Source: Oreocharis arfaki
Lineage: Eukaryota; Chordata; Aves; Passeriformes; Paramythiidae
Direction: 5' to 3'
DNA length: 64,000 bases
Assembly: GCA_013398015.1 (NCBI GenBank)
Contig: VZRR01008077.1
Coordinates: forward strand, 2,273,940-2,337,939
Shown: piece after piece, positions 12,246 through 24,987 of the stretch
Layout: each line of letters starts with the position of its first letter
How positions within the stretch are numbered: position 1 is the stretch's first letter
The notes under the pieces: model-generated
Database searches by the model: none
Told to the model about the DNA's origin: nothing
Seen by the model: only the letters and a program-made list of their open reading frames with translations
Position numbers and translations under genes: made by a program

Positions 12246-14219
12246 GGGAACTTCTGCTCTGGCCTTTCCTCCCTAACTGCTTGCTAGGCTGTGCCTTAAA
12301 AGATTTCAGGCAGCTTTGATTCTGTAGTTTCCCTGAGATATTAGCTCTCTCCCTCAAGGGTTGATTGTATGCTCACAGCTTATTTTCTTTCCTTTTTTTT
12401 TAATTGTAATTATACGTCCCATAGGAGAGCTGTTGTGTTTTATATACGCAAAAACATCCTGAAATTTTAATGTCAGCATAGCAATGGGGAATTCAGAATC
12501 TAAATGCAACCATGCATTCACTTCCCTTCCACTGTTCATAAATTCTTACAACACAAAAGCTTCCAAGTAAGTTGACTACCTTCGAGTCGCCTCCTATCAA
12601 GTCTTCCTTTATTTAGTCATCAGTCAAGAATTGTGTCCTGGGTTTTGGGGATGGGAAAAGTCCTTTGTAGTGGAGGAAGGAAGAAGGATGCTGGCTAGAT
12701 TTTGCTTCTATTTTTTTTTAAATGTCCTTCATGTTTGTACGGCAGAGAGCAGGCCTTCTTTGTACAACAGGCCAGTACAAAATATTCAGTGCTATTCCTT
12801 TGCCTTTTCTCATTTGTGCAAAACCAAGGGGGTGCTACATTATCTGAAAGCAGAACAGACTTATCTGTCACTCACAGACCCTGGCTAATGTGCGTAGCAG
12901 TTGTCCCACGGATGTGCCTCAGTGATACAAATGTAATAGCGGCACTACAAAGGCACAGCATTAAATCAAATGTCAACTCTGGCCTTTGGAGGTCAAAGAA
13001 TCAAGAGCAGGGAGTCACAGACATTCTTTTTTTTCCTGGAGATTCCCTATACCATGTCCAAAAAAAGCTCATGATGCTTCCAGCATGTTTGCACACCGTG
13101 GGGTGCAAAGGGCTTAACCTTGCTGGATCCCAAGGAAGCTTCAGGATCTCTCTCAACCTGGGGCAACAGCACCCCTCTCCCAAGGACACCCCTGGCTGTG
13201 CCCTTGAGCAGTGAGAAGTTTGTCCTTGCTGCAAAAGGGAGGAAGGAGTCTCCAGCTGCTGTGTTTTACCTCTTGAAGTCACTCAGCTGCTTTTGCTGGA
13301 CAGTGTTTTCATCAGTCTTGTGACATTTTGCAATAAAAAGCAACAGTGCCTTGAAGGAACCCTGAGAAGCAGGCTGATGTTTTTAGAGCATGAGCAGGAA
13401 AAGGGATTAACTTAGAAACAGGGTGGGGGGTCTTCGGTTCAAGCACATCTTTGGCAGAAAAAAGGGTTAAAAGCCCCGAGCTTGCTTTAACCACAGTCTC
13501 AATCTGTCTCCTGAAACAACATGTGTTCCATGGGCAGCAGCAAATCTTGAAGTACAGGAATATTGCCTCAGCAGATCTGAAAAAATGGAGAGAAATGGAA
13601 CAATGTCATCCAGGAAAGACTCTCCAAACAAGGGGAGACCTTGGCACTGATTTGAAGCTTGACCAAGAAAAGATCAGTCACCCCACCAGCACATCAGCAC
13701 ACATCCCTGTTCTGTTCCACAGCGCTACAGAACATCAATCAGTCTCAGGGGACAAACAGTGGATACCATCTCCCACCTGGAGGGTGGCCCAGGATCAGCA
13801 GAGGTGTTCCCATGGGTGACATGGCAAGAGACCAGCCCCATCACTGAAAAGTCACCCCCCTGAGGGCACAGACATACCCAGGTGATGTGTTTATTTCTTA
13901 GTTTCTCCACTGCCAGTTTCCTGCCAGATGGCTGAGCTGGTGGCACCCAGGACAGCCACAAGGGAAGAGCAGAAAAATGTCAGTGGAGCCTGTGGATTGC
14001 TGTTGGCACAGGCACACGTCATTATCGCCAGCCATGAAACAGGCGTCACAGAAGTATCAGAACAAAAACAAATGTGGGATTTCCCATGAAGATTTCTCAC
14101 CCAAGTACAGTGTTAATTAAGCCTGACCCTGCTTAGCTTTGTGAAATAAGAGGGAGATGTCAGGTCTTTAGGCTAAACAGATTAACAGCCAGGTAAGCTA
14201 TAAAATATCACACAGCCCA
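12246..14219. other. Non-coding unique sequence
   Basis: This holds the longest open frame of the window (12702-13214, plus, 170 codons), but that frame shows no domain, signal or splice context and its length is within chance expectation. An exon-like 56-bp segment ends at a good donor (cagccag|gtaagc, about 14191), but its small size makes it unpersuasive. No repeats were recognised. Confidence 0.5.
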
Positions 14220-14560
14220 AAAGAGCTAACACTCAGCTTGATATTGACAGTGCCTTTCAAAGCAAGTTAATTAAAGTAATAGTTTAGTTTTCTCCTTTTT
14301 ATATACATTTGTTCAAAGAAAATTATTACTTTGGATATTTCCCTGTGTTTTCATAAATTATGCAACCTATTACAACAAGGAACTAATTAGGAAATATATC
14401 TGGGTTTGGAAACAAACTGCATCAGTGCATTTTCACAAAGGGTTTTCATCTTCTTGAGACAAAGATCGCTTTCAGCTATAATTAAGGCTGATAAACCTGG
14501 TAAAGAGGAAATTAACAAAAATCTCAGCATGCTGAGCAGCTCAAAGGGCTTATGAAAATA
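14220..14560. promoter_or_regulatory. AT-rich block dense in TAATTA-type motifs, possible conserved non-coding element
   Basis: This is an AT-rich, non-repetitive stretch containing many homeodomain-type cores (ttaattaaag, actaattagg, tataattaagg) plus an acaaag SOX/TCF-like word near 14460. It contains no long open frame and no transposon signature. Developmental gene deserts of vertebrates often hold enhancers of this texture. That role is inference only; cross-species conservation would decide it, and AT-rich sequence gives such motifs by chance. Confidence 0.25.
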
Positions 14561-14904
14561 TACTTCTGAAAATTAAAAAAATAAAATCAATACACAAGTG
14601 AATACTCCTCATGACATTCTTAATTATACCAAGAAGTCATGGGGTTTTTATCAAATCAAGCATTCTCTCTGACTTTTTACACTTTGATGTTTCATACCAT
14701 TTAATCACTACTAAGAGTGGAAGTCACTTTTCCATACACATTAGGGGAAGAAGGAATCAGCCATAAATTCCTAGAAAATGGCTTGAACAAATCGTTTCCT
14801 TAATCAAGAGATCTAGGAAGCACTGCCTGATTTACTGCTCCTTATTTTTAATGCATGTTTGTCTTTTGAGAATAGGTGTCAGCACTCCAGGACCTCCTCT
14901 CAGG

Positions 14905-14990
14905 TTCTGCCCTTGATTTATTCTCAAACTCTGGGCAGATTATTCAACCTCTTTCAAACCCACTTTGTCTTCCTATAAAACGGACATAGG
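14905..14990 (+). mobile_element. MIR/CORE-type SINE relic, plus strand
   Basis: Collinear words resemble the plus strand of the MIR/CORE body: gttctgccc, then ctctgggcagattattcaac, then ctctttc, then a diverged cagtttcctcatctgtaaaa block (actttgtcttcctataaaac). This matches the usual order tctgcc... gggcaagtcacttaacctctctgtgcctcagtttcc. It is strongly diverged, which is consistent with amniote age. It has no coding capacity. Confidence 0.5.
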
Positions 14991-17900
14991 AATTTTTTCA
15001 TCTAAATCCTGGATCAGCTCTGGCTATAGCAAATGTTTATAACATTCTCTGCCAACTTGGTACTGTAAAAATGGCAAATATTGAAATACGAGGCTGTTTC
15101 AGATGGCACCCAGGGTCCCATGGGAACCTCCCTGTTCTGTGTTCTTAAATAGCGAAAGATCTTGCACCATATTCAACACCACCTGTGAACTGTCCACAAA
15201 GAGTAATAATCTAAATTTTGCCTGTAACCCTATAAAGCAGGTTGAGATTGAAAAGTCTTTTTAAAACTAAAAAAAAAAAAAAGGCTGAAAATAAAATCAG
15301 ACCACACATTGTAAGTCTTAGACATGACATCTTTAGCATAACAGCAAGAGGCATTCTGTTCCAGCTGATGACAAGGTGAGATACAACCATTTTCATTTCT
15401 CAGGTGAGCACTTTCTAGAAAACCATGAATCGTACCTGTAACATTGTCAGCCTGCAGTCTCCAAATACTTATGGACTGAATTTAAAGTGTTGCAATCTTC
15501 TCGTTGTCAATTCTGTCAGAGGACTGAATGTGACACATAAGGTAAGCGAAGACATTCTGTAAGAAGCAAGACTAATGGGATGCAGAATTATTGGGGTTCT
15601 GACAGGCCCGTATGTTTAACAAGCCTCCCACCCACTGAGTCATTAGTGGGGGTAACAAATGACTCCTGCAGGGACACATTCCCTAGCTCCAAGAGCCTGG
15701 GTGAATGCACAGATCTACTACAAATCTGATAAAAAAGATAAATACAAGTATCACCTTACTCATAGTTCTGTCTGAAATTGGTATTAGCCTGCACCAGGAG
15801 ATGTTCCTGTTTACCCAGAAAGATAGGTGCAGATGGGTTCTCCATGGCTGCTATAAAGATGGAATCCCTGCTATTTCCTTAGATAGTAGCTGGTCTTTGG
15901 AGAGGAGGGTCTGTCTTGGGAGCAGTACTTTGAAATTGGAAGTAACATTGAGCTCCTCAGTGACCCAGTTTGCTCTGTGGAAACTGTACCTTTAGACAAC
16001 TGGATAACCCAGGGGGCCATGAAACACCCTGAGCTTACCCAGAAGGAAGATATGGTTACTCCAAATGCTCTCTACCAGGTCTCCCAGAGGCTGCTTCTGC
16101 CACTCAGCAGGATGGTAGGTGTTAGCTGCTCTGTCAGAGACCAAAACTACACTCACTTTTGGTTTTCTCACAGCTTCCCAAGCCCATGAGAATTACCTGG
16201 AACCATCAAGGGATTTGAGAGACAAAGAAATGACAGTGCTTTCCATTCTGAGAAGAATAAGCCAGAAAATGGTATGGTTTTTCCTCTTTTAATAATGTGT
16301 ATCAGTAGATGAGAAGGTTATTAACTACCCCACTGAAACTCTTTTTCTCTGTCTACATTTAAAGGCTGCATATGTTGATCAAAGGATGACATAATTAAAT
16401 GTTCTTCAAATGCTCAAGCCACATTAGCTGAAGGCCTCATTTTGTACTTGTTGTTTTTGCATTGTATTTTGAAAAAATCATGGGCTGGTTAATCATTTAG
16501 CAAGTACTCAACTCCCAACCATCCCCTGCACATAAAGTTGATTTGATTCAAGCAAATATCTTTTTGACAAATGGCTTCAGCCTGCCTGATTTATCGGCAT
16601 AATGCAAATGGGTGGAATTGGTTTCAGAAATTTTTTTTTGTGTTGGGTTTTATATTCCTGGCTGTTTGCAAGGACGTGGGGAGAAATTGTTTGGTCTGAA
16701 AAGAAAAAAATGTGATTTAGATCAGTTTGGAAATATGTGTCTCGACAGCATCCAACCCCAAAAAAGCATATGACACACAATTTTGGCTCTGCTTTAGGTA
16801 GTGAAAGTCATAAGCTGACTCTAAGGCAGGAAAATCAAGAATATGCTTGCAGCTATGTGAGACTATTAAATTGCCAACCACAAATTAACTTTGCAAATCA
16901 TAAAGCTCTTCCAGAAAGCCTCATGTGAAGCAAGATTGTATACAGGCTGTGGTATACATGAGAGTAGGGTAAATTTGACAAGCAAAGCCTTTCCTTGTCC
17001 AGTGCAAATGGCAGTCCCACTTTAGGAGCTAACTTCCCACAGTGAGAATCCATCCTTTCCACTCGTGTTCCCGAGTTTTGCAGTGCTATCACCCCAGTTC
17101 CCACAGGGCACAACTTTCACTGCTGCAGGAGGGCTGTGGGACATCAGCCCGCCAGCAACAGAGCTACTGTGATCCAAGATTTGGGTAGAAAACAGTCACT
17201 GTGTCCTCTTCGCAAAGCTTGGACCACATCCAGGGCACGTGCTGTTCCACAAGCAACAAGTACCAGAGCTTCCTTCCTGTCCTTCACAGCTTCCCCAATG
17301 CCACCCCCCCCAGATAAAACCATCACACTCAGGCCCTCTTCCCCGCGAGAAAGAGACAGTGGTCTTGTGGAAAGCCAGCTCCTCGGCTATGGCAACCCAG
17401 CTCCCTGTCATGCAATCTAATGGGCTGGAAACACTTTGCCTCTTCAGATATCTCCCACAAGGTGGTCTGGGAATGGGAATGACAACTCTTCAGGTGTTTT
17501 CATCTATGAGTTCACATCCATGCTAAATGAGGTAGAAAAACCGCGCAGCACAGCTGCGACTGTTGTATGAAACTTGTATCAGTAGCAATTTACTTCTCAA
17601 GAGGGACACAAACCACCAGGAGCAGCCTACAGACTACACTGCTCCTTTCTTGCTGTGTCCTGTCTTCCACCTACCCTAGCAGCTGAGGGGTGAATTTAGG
17701 ATTATGTTTCCTGAACAAAAAACAAGAGGGCAAAATTTTCCAAATGGGGCAAAAAAAGCACCTTTCATTTCTGAAGTGGAGACAGGTGAGCAAGCTGGAG
17801 CTATCAGTCATTTAAGGTGAGTAGTTGACCCATAGCATGTGCATGCTTTTTTCCTTTCCAACACCTGCTGTGTGGACTGGGGCCAGTTTTGCATACATAA

Positions 17901-20233
17901 TGCAGAAAAAAAAGGCCAATTCCCTGGAAACCAAATTGCCTCGTTCCAGTGGCACCTGGCTACATGGCAGTGGGAACTTCTTAACTCTTCCCAAAATTAA
18001 TCTGGTTTTAATTGGATCCCAGATTCAAATCAAGACAAGGGAAATTCTGTTTCTTCTTAATCGGGTCTAATTGTTCAAATTTCCTCTCTTGGTTTAGAGT
18101 GTATCGTATTTGGTTACACACTGTAAGAAAACTGTTTATTTAGTCTTTATTGTAACCCAGTGAAGACCACTTTCTCCAGCTGAACTATCAGACATAATCA
18201 GAAAAATAAAATAAAATTAATGTATTTGATTTCCCAGAAAAGAAAACATCTCAAAATTCTATTATTTTGTCTTAAATATACAAGCATGATTGTCCAACCT
18301 TCTGTTCTCTTTGTTCCCACCTAGAGTGTCAGATCATAAAATGAATGCATAAGGAATTCTGTGAAGGAAAATAAAAGCTTCTCTTAACCTCTCAGAACTC
18401 TAATTTTTTAAAAATACAGAAGGCTGGAAAGGGACTGAGCTTACTCTGTTGTTGAGGTGCCAGTATTTTACAATAACTATTGCTCATATTCATCCCAAGA
18501 GAACTGTGACTGAAAATACCAAACCTCATTCATACTCATAGGTAAAATGATTTCAGGGTTTAACAAGAAGCATCTTGGTAGCATGAAAACAAATTTTCTA
18601 CCCTTCCTCAAAGGCTTTTATTATTTTTATCAGCTACAGTTGCCTCAGGATCTCACCATACGAGGTACTGTGTAAAAAACATGGAGCAGGTTTCTGCTAG
18701 AACAAATTATGTCAAAGCAGACTCCAAAAATGCAAAGTGTCAAAGGAGGAAAATAAAAGGGAAACTGAGGCATGGAGAAGGGTGGTTAGATGTCCGAACA
18801 GGAATCTTCAACGAACAGGAATTTTCAGCCTTGTCTCCAAGACCCCTGAGGTCCAAAACATGAGAGCATTTTTCCTCTGTCAGTCAGACAAGGCAAGGGT
18901 GAGAAGAATCCTGTGCCAGATTTCCCTTGTCCACAAGATCTGTTTGGCCATTGTTTCATCTGTCAATTTAGGGATACCAGACCACTGGGAATAACAGTGG
19001 TTATAACTCCTCCTACTCCTTGTGGGGAGGCTGAAGGGGCCTGCACGGAGGTAACTTTTTCCTGATCAGAAAGATGTCAAGCTGTACCTCAACAGGGCAG
19101 TTTACCAGACCAAGGCTGTCTCCAGTTAGTGGAGATGTGCTCATTTTCTGTCTCTGGCCTTGGAAACTCCTGGGGATGTCTTCTCCAAATCAGTTTTCCC
19201 GCATAATTTTTCCACTGTTACTTAAGTACTTTCATGACTACTGATGAAAATTGTTCTGTAAGTGGTACAGAATATCGTCCTTTAAAACATGTTTTTAAAG
19301 TACTCAGAAGGGTTCAAAAATGGAAGATGATCTTGTGCAGGTGGAGAAATTAGGGTTGAGGATTTCTCCTTGTTCATCCAGTGATATTCTGGTAAAATTG
19401 GGATGAAACACCATTTTCACTTCAACACAAGTTCAGCCAGTAAAAGCAGAAAAAAAATAGAGTTGACAGTGTATTTGAATCACAGATTTTCATTTAGGCC
19501 TATCTTTATGAATAAGATAAGCTATTATTTTTCTTAATGGTTTAAACTCAACCAGTGGAGCAGCATTTTAGCATGCAAACATCTTGTGGAAAGCGATTGC
19601 TCCATAAACAACCCCCGTTTCATATCATTTACATCTGAGAAACACATCCCATTAGGTCAGGACAAAAAAACCAAAATCACAGAGAACAAGCTTAAAATGT
19701 AGCACTACTTCTGAGATATATGCTGTTGTTCTTCCTAATTATTCTTCCACTTGCAAACATCGTTAGTTGCAAATGCCTCTTTCCCTGGAGTACAGAAATG
19801 AGAAGCAAGTCTTCTTCGAACAAAAGCAAAAAAACCCCATCAGCTACCATGTAGGAATGATGCTTTTTCTTTTAATTCTATCTGCATGTATTGGCAGCAT
19901 TCCCATTGTAACTTTTTTTTTTTTTTAATTTCCCTAATTTTCCTTTGGGAAAACAATACAACTGAATGGGCCTGAGTGCATTAATGAGATTGGAGGCAAT
20001 TCTTCCTACATTCTTGTCAGATAGAGATACTGAGGGAAAGATAAGCAAGAGCAGTTCTGCTCCACAGTTTGAGACAATAATAGCTTGATTAAATTTAAAA
20101 TGCATGTCTTGTTTCTGTACAGGCTCAAATCTAAAGATGTTATGTTAGGGATGCAGACAGCCATCTCTGAATATGATCTCCAGCTGTTAGGATTCAACTT
20201 ATCCTTATTTTCTTCTGCTTTCTGTCTTGACAG
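14991..20233. other. Non-coding unique sequence
   Basis: No gene recognised. An A-run lies at about 15270-15282. An octamer ATGCAAAT (POU-factor site) sits at 16602-16609 within an AT-rich stretch. A weak MIR-like fragment on the minus strand (gggaaactgaggcatggag, near 18759) is too short to assign firmly. Small open frames in this interval look like chance. Confidence 0.5.
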
Positions 20234-20364
20234 AATGAGAGGAGAGATGTTTTACCAAGAAGAACCTGAAAACTGGGCTACGAGTTACAATTCTGGAAGC
20301 TTCCATTTCAGAAGCAAAAATGGGTTAACCAATAAGAGAAAATATCTGTTGGACCTGGAGAGAG
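20234..20364 (+). CDS. Candidate coding exon 1 of an adjacent pair, unidentified protein
   Basis: A good 3' splice site (ttcttctgctttctgtcttgacag written in two parts: pyrimidine tract 20211-20229, cag at 20231-20233) is followed by 131 bp open in one frame and a good donor (gagag|gtaact). The frame enters with the third base of a codon and leaves with one base over. The encoded peptide begins MRGEMFYQEEPENWATSYN and ends KRKYLLDLER. It is hydrophilic and has no motif I recognise. The next exon-like segment, 220 bp downstream, has the phase needed to join it. I cannot name a protein family. Chance is a real alternative, because 64 kb should contain several such spurious exons. Confidence 0.25.
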
Positions 20365-20584
20365 GTAACTAAACTTTTTGACGACTGCTTCTAATTTAAA
20401 TAGGTGGACCAGTGTGTAGTGGACAGAGCCTTTACAATCTTTTCTTGAAATCACTTATGATATTGAAATCCTGATGTAAAAGGCTTGAGGGCTTCCATCA
20501 TTGGCTCTCCAATTACAGTAAATGAAGGTGCTGTTCTTTGTTCTTTAAAGAAAAGCATCATTAAACTGTTCTAACATCTTGCAG

Positions 20585-20668
20585 ACCTTACTGCAATTCT
20601 TTCATGCCCTGAATTAATGGCAAACGAACACGGGCAATTATCAAGAAAAGAAGCTGGGATCATGCAGT
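20585..20668 (+). CDS. Candidate coding exon 2 of an adjacent pair, unidentified protein
   Basis: The acceptor (ctaacatcttgcag) precedes 84 bp that stay open in the one frame that continues from the upstream segment: the split codon G|AC is completed here. A donor-like gcagt|gtaaga closes it, again leaving one base over. The joined peptide reads on as DLTAILSCPELMANEHGQL and SRKEAGIMQ. The 220-bp separation is a plausible short intron. There is no recognised domain, and I find no convincing third exon nearby. Compatible phase has a one-in-three chance of occurring at random, so the pair is suggestive only. Confidence 0.22.
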
Positions 20669-22014
20669 GTAAGAGGCACTTTTTTTCTTGGACAAGCATA
20701 GTTTAGTTTAATTTTTCCTTTTGCTTTACAGTACATTAATAAATGCTCTGGAGTGTATTTAGTATAAGTAATGAAATCTTAGTAATACAAGGCTTCACTA
20801 CAAGCTTCTGGTGCATGCTGACAAAGAACCAGGGACCTTGGGGGAGATTTTGTTAACGGATACTTCCATGGAAATTAGCAGCCCATACTTTAGCGAGGTT
20901 CTTCCCAAAAGGGGCTGCTGCTCAGCTAATATGAACTCTGAATTTGGGAACCCTTTTCAAGCTAGTTTACAGACTTCTTAGAAATCCAGCAGAGAAGGAG
21001 GCTGACTCATCCTCATCCCATCCTGAAAGAGGACATCAGACTGCAGAGGGAGCAGAAACTACCTCCAACCAGATTACAGACAGATCCAGAGCTAAAACAC
21101 CGGCCTTTGTAGCATAAGCGTTAGTGACAGTCAGTGCCCACCAAGCCCTGGTTATAATGATAGCAGCAAAATCCCCACACCTTTCCTACAGGGATCCCAG
21201 CACAGCAAACAAGCTGATAGAGGAGGGGAGAGGCTCCAGGGCTACCCAGCCCCAGGAGCTGGGCCATCACTATTTGATGTGGTCTCCAGGACAGAAACCT
21301 CCAGGATTTCAGCAGGACTTCACTGGCTTTCACGTGGCACACCACACCACACACCTGCAGTCACTTCTGGCTGGAATGCCAAGTGTTCTAAAACCACTAC
21401 AGCTCAAAACAACACCCTTCTGCTCGCTGCAGCCTCCCTGGCCTCTCCCCAGTGCAGGAGGAGGAAGGTAGAGGGCTGTCCCAAGCAGGAGAGCACGCAC
21501 TGAGGCAAGTGTTGGCAGCAGTTCTCAGAGCCCATCTATGCAATATCACATCAATTTGTCTTCCTTCAACAGCAATCATGAGATGCTTCAGGGTGGGATG
21601 AAGGAAGGAGGACTGCAGTAATAGAAGGAAAATGAAAAGGAGATGGAGAACAAGTGTGAGAACAACTCTGCAGGTGAATTTCAAGTCACAGGGGAGATAA
21701 ATTACAGCCTTCTACTTAATGCAGACAGCAAGACTGAAGTCAAAATGGAAACTGAAGCTGGATAGAGACAGCAATAGGCACACCAACCTCCTTATCTTCG
21801 AGCTGACATGATTCGATTTCCACCAGTGTGATGGAGTTTGACACATCTCTGTGGGGGATGGATGCACCTGCAGCTTAGCAGCCATTCCTTCAGCTGCACT
21901 ACTTGCTCTGCATCACCTGCTTCCAGCTCCTTTTTGACCAGTTAGTTCTTGTGCTGAGTCAGACTCATATTTCAGGGTGGAAGGGCCTGGTTTAAAACCC
22001 TTCAGGTTATATTT
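20669..22014. other. Non-coding unique sequence
   Basis: No gene or repeat recognised. The 115-codon open frame at 21124-21471 has no motif or usable splice signals. The sequence around 21200-21500 is somewhat richer in G+C than its surroundings but is CpG-poor. Confidence 0.5.
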
Positions 22015-22095
22015 TCTGATCTGTGGGAATGTATTTAATTATAATTCTATCTACTGAAGGCTGGTGTTTGTACAGCACCTGGCATGTTTAGGTTG
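22015..22095 (+). mobile_element. Possible MIR-like SINE 3' part
   Basis: A diverged ctgatctgtgggaatg block is followed by an AT-rich tataattctatctactg and then tttgtacagcacctggcatg. This order resembles the downstream half of MIR-type SINEs (catctgtaaaatggg... gtacctacctca... cagtgcctggcaca). The resemblance is short, so the call is tentative. Confidence 0.33.
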
Positions 22096-24947
22096 TCATC
22101 CACGAGTAGATATCCCAGAAATTACCATGCGCCAGCAGCAGCAGTAACAGCACAGTATAATAACTCTGGTATGAGATTCTTAAGAGCTCAAAGGAAAAAT
22201 GCAGTTGATGGCATAAATTTCTATTAAAATACCTTCTGCTAACCTCCTTGCAAGAAATGGAGAGGCTTTCTCACACACTCCTTCATTCCATGTTTACAAG
22301 TCTGAGAAGGCTGTAGCACAGTCAAGTATCTAGCTAAGGAGTGTCCATCCCCTATCTCCCTCACCAACAGATTCAGCCTGATTTCCTGAACTGCATAAAC
22401 ATGATCCCTCACTAATGCAGTTAATAGCAGTCACAAGAGAAAGCAACCACTCCAGACAAACTCAGGGCAAAGACTTTCTTATACTTTTTATCTTCCAGTG
22501 TAGAGAAGTGCCTCTGTTTGTGAAAAAAAATAATAAAATAAAGAAGCCCTCTTAACTGCGGGACGGTTCAGAGCAATCACATTAGAAAATCATTTTCCAT
22601 GTCTGGCAGCTGCCAGCTTTCTACCAGCCAAAAAATGGGAGATGCAGAATTACATTCATAATGTCTGCTGTTACATTATTTCAGCCCAACATTTCTCATA
22701 CCTGCAAGTCTCCTCCGCTCTTAATTTGTTTCACTGTGGTTTGGACCTGACTAATCTCTTTAGCAAGCATTGTGGCATTGAATAACTGCAGTTTGGGGAT
22801 GGTTTTGAAGAGAGGAGATGGCAGGGAGGAGAGGTACTTTGCTTTCAGGTTTTGGAGAGAAAATGTACATGTGAAGCAGCAAATTTACATAGCACTTTGT
22901 TGTTCAAGACTCCCTTTTTATTTCCAACTTTTAACACAATTTACAACACATTTATAGGAGGCAGCATGTTTTTTCTTGCTTTTGACTTTGAGGTAATTAT
23001 GTTTAATGTGTAAATGTGTTTACCAACCTTCATATAACTTCTAGCAATAAACTTATTTTCTAACAAAAGAACCTGAAATAAAGATGAGTACAAAAAGTCA
23101 AGTGCAGACTAAGGGACAACTTCTTTCTGGAAGGATATAACACCCAGGTGTCAGATTCACACAATCTCCAAAAGGGCAAAAGTCTGCTCATCTCCATGAA
23201 TCCTGTTTGTGCCACTGTAGCAGCCCTAAGAGGACTTCCAAATGCTGATGAATAGTAGGTTTGTATTTCCCTCGTGGAAGACAACCAGCAAAGCTCCAAA
23301 TTTCCTCTTCCCTAAGCACACCCCTCTCTGAAGCGCAGCTGTGGAGGAAGAAGTGGCACTTCCAGAGATGCAAGGTTCTGAGACACTGTGTGCCAACTAA
23401 AATAACCCTGGGGGACGATTCTGTCTGCGACCACTCGAGTCATTAATGCATCTCTCCTTCCCAAACAGCATCATCCCCACCACAGCCCTTTCTGTCACAT
23501 ACCCAGCATAAACAAGCTCCTCCAGCTTTTGCCTTCCTGTCCTTGGACCACAAACCATCTTTAAAGTCTCAGATCATACTGTGCAGATACAGGTTTCGGA
23601 GGGTTAAATACAAAGCATAGTTTTCCACAACAAAGTACATCTAGGTATACCCAGAAGCAGACTCAGAGGCACGTGAAGCCCTGTGTTGGAGAGATACAGT
23701 GATGCTGGGTGACTTCCAAACCGAGGATCAGCTGAGCACAGGTTACGTGCAGGTCCCCAGCACTGAAATTCAACAGCAGCGAAAGCACTCTGCTTGAACA
23801 GGAGCTTGAATCCTGTGTCCCACAGCTATTATCCTGAGGCGCTTTGGAAAGAGAAGATGATGCTTTGACGAGCATTTCCAAGTCCCAGGCACAGATAACC
23901 ACACTGCAATAATCTTAACAGAGCCACTGCTCCAAGTGTCCTACAACTCTGCTCATCAGAGTTTGGCTTTTGGAGAGCTTCCTTAACACACTGCTCATGG
24001 TGACATGCGATTAGCTCTGAAGTCCTGTCACTGTTCTCTACCTTGCTGAAAAAACAAAGAGCCCAGCATGGGACTGGTTGAATGATACTTGGTGACTCTC
24101 CTATTCATTGAATTTTAGTGTCAAGGTGAGAAATTTTGTTGATTCCCACTGGACTAGTAATGTATCAACATGGTTTTAAACCCTGATGTGGCTTTCTGAA
24201 TAACAATACATCCAATATACTTGGTTTTGCTTGGAGGTTTTTTTGTTTTGTTTTTAAACAGTGTTTAATCCACCCTCTATTTGGTTTTAAAAGCAAGCAA
24301 GAAACTGAATAAAAAGCTGAGGCTTTCCAATTAGATTTAAATTCAATACAGAAATGAAAGAGTGAAGGTTATGTATAGGCCGTACAGTCAAGCTTAAAAG
24401 CTTTGCATAAAAGCAGGAGCACAGCATCACACCCTTGTTTTATATAGCACTAGATTGTGGAAGAACATTTTTTGTCATAGCGTGGTCTGTTACTGATACT
24501 TATTTGATAAAAAATCCTGCACGCCTTCATGATTTGAAGGAAACAGTGCTAGGAAGATGCCATACCCTCACCTGCAGCAACCATTTCCTTACATTTATAT
24601 CTTGCAGGTGTTGTTCTCAGGACCCACCTCAGACAGCAAAGAAAATCAGGTCTGAATAAATCCCCTGCAGTATATAACTTAGGAATACATTTTGTGTTCA
24701 TAACTTAGTAATACATTACCCTCAGTAAGAGGATTCCTGTGTAACCTGATTGCTCTTGGCATCATTTGAGCGACAGGTCAAGGATTAAGCATTCCAGATC
24801 TCAGACTTTCTGCACTCTAATTCTGCCACTGATTTATTTTACATCACAATCTCATTTCTGTGCCTCAAAGAAAAGTTTTTCCTTGCTAAATCCATCCTTC
24901 TAAAGCCTTTTGCAGTTTCCCCATCCCAGACTGCAGTGTAGACATGA
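22096..24947. other. Non-coding unique sequence
   Basis: No gene recognised. An imperfect direct repeat of 18 bp (ataacttag[g/t]aatacatt) occurs at 24674-24691 and 24700-24717, a local duplication of period 26. The stretch 24825-24880 has a faint MIR-like order of words (ttctgccactgattt... tttctgtgcctca) that I regard as uncertain. A T/G-rich low-complexity patch lies at about 24235-24258. Confidence 0.5.
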
Positions 24948-24987
24948 GCACACACACACGTATATATATATGTATATGTGTGTGTGC
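24948..24987. repeat. Compound (CA)n(TA)n(TG)n microsatellite, imperfect palindrome
   Basis: A CA run (24949-24959) passes into a TA run (24960-24976, interrupted by tg) and then a TG run (24976-24986). The CA arm is complementary to the TG arm, so the roughly 40-bp element is an imperfect inverted repeat able to form a hairpin. Confidence 0.85.

Noticed and set aside
12702..13214. Longest open frame, plus strand, 170 codons
   Set aside because: No domain, signal peptide, repeat or splice context. A rough stop-codon calculation gives about one frame of this length by chance in 64 kb read six ways.
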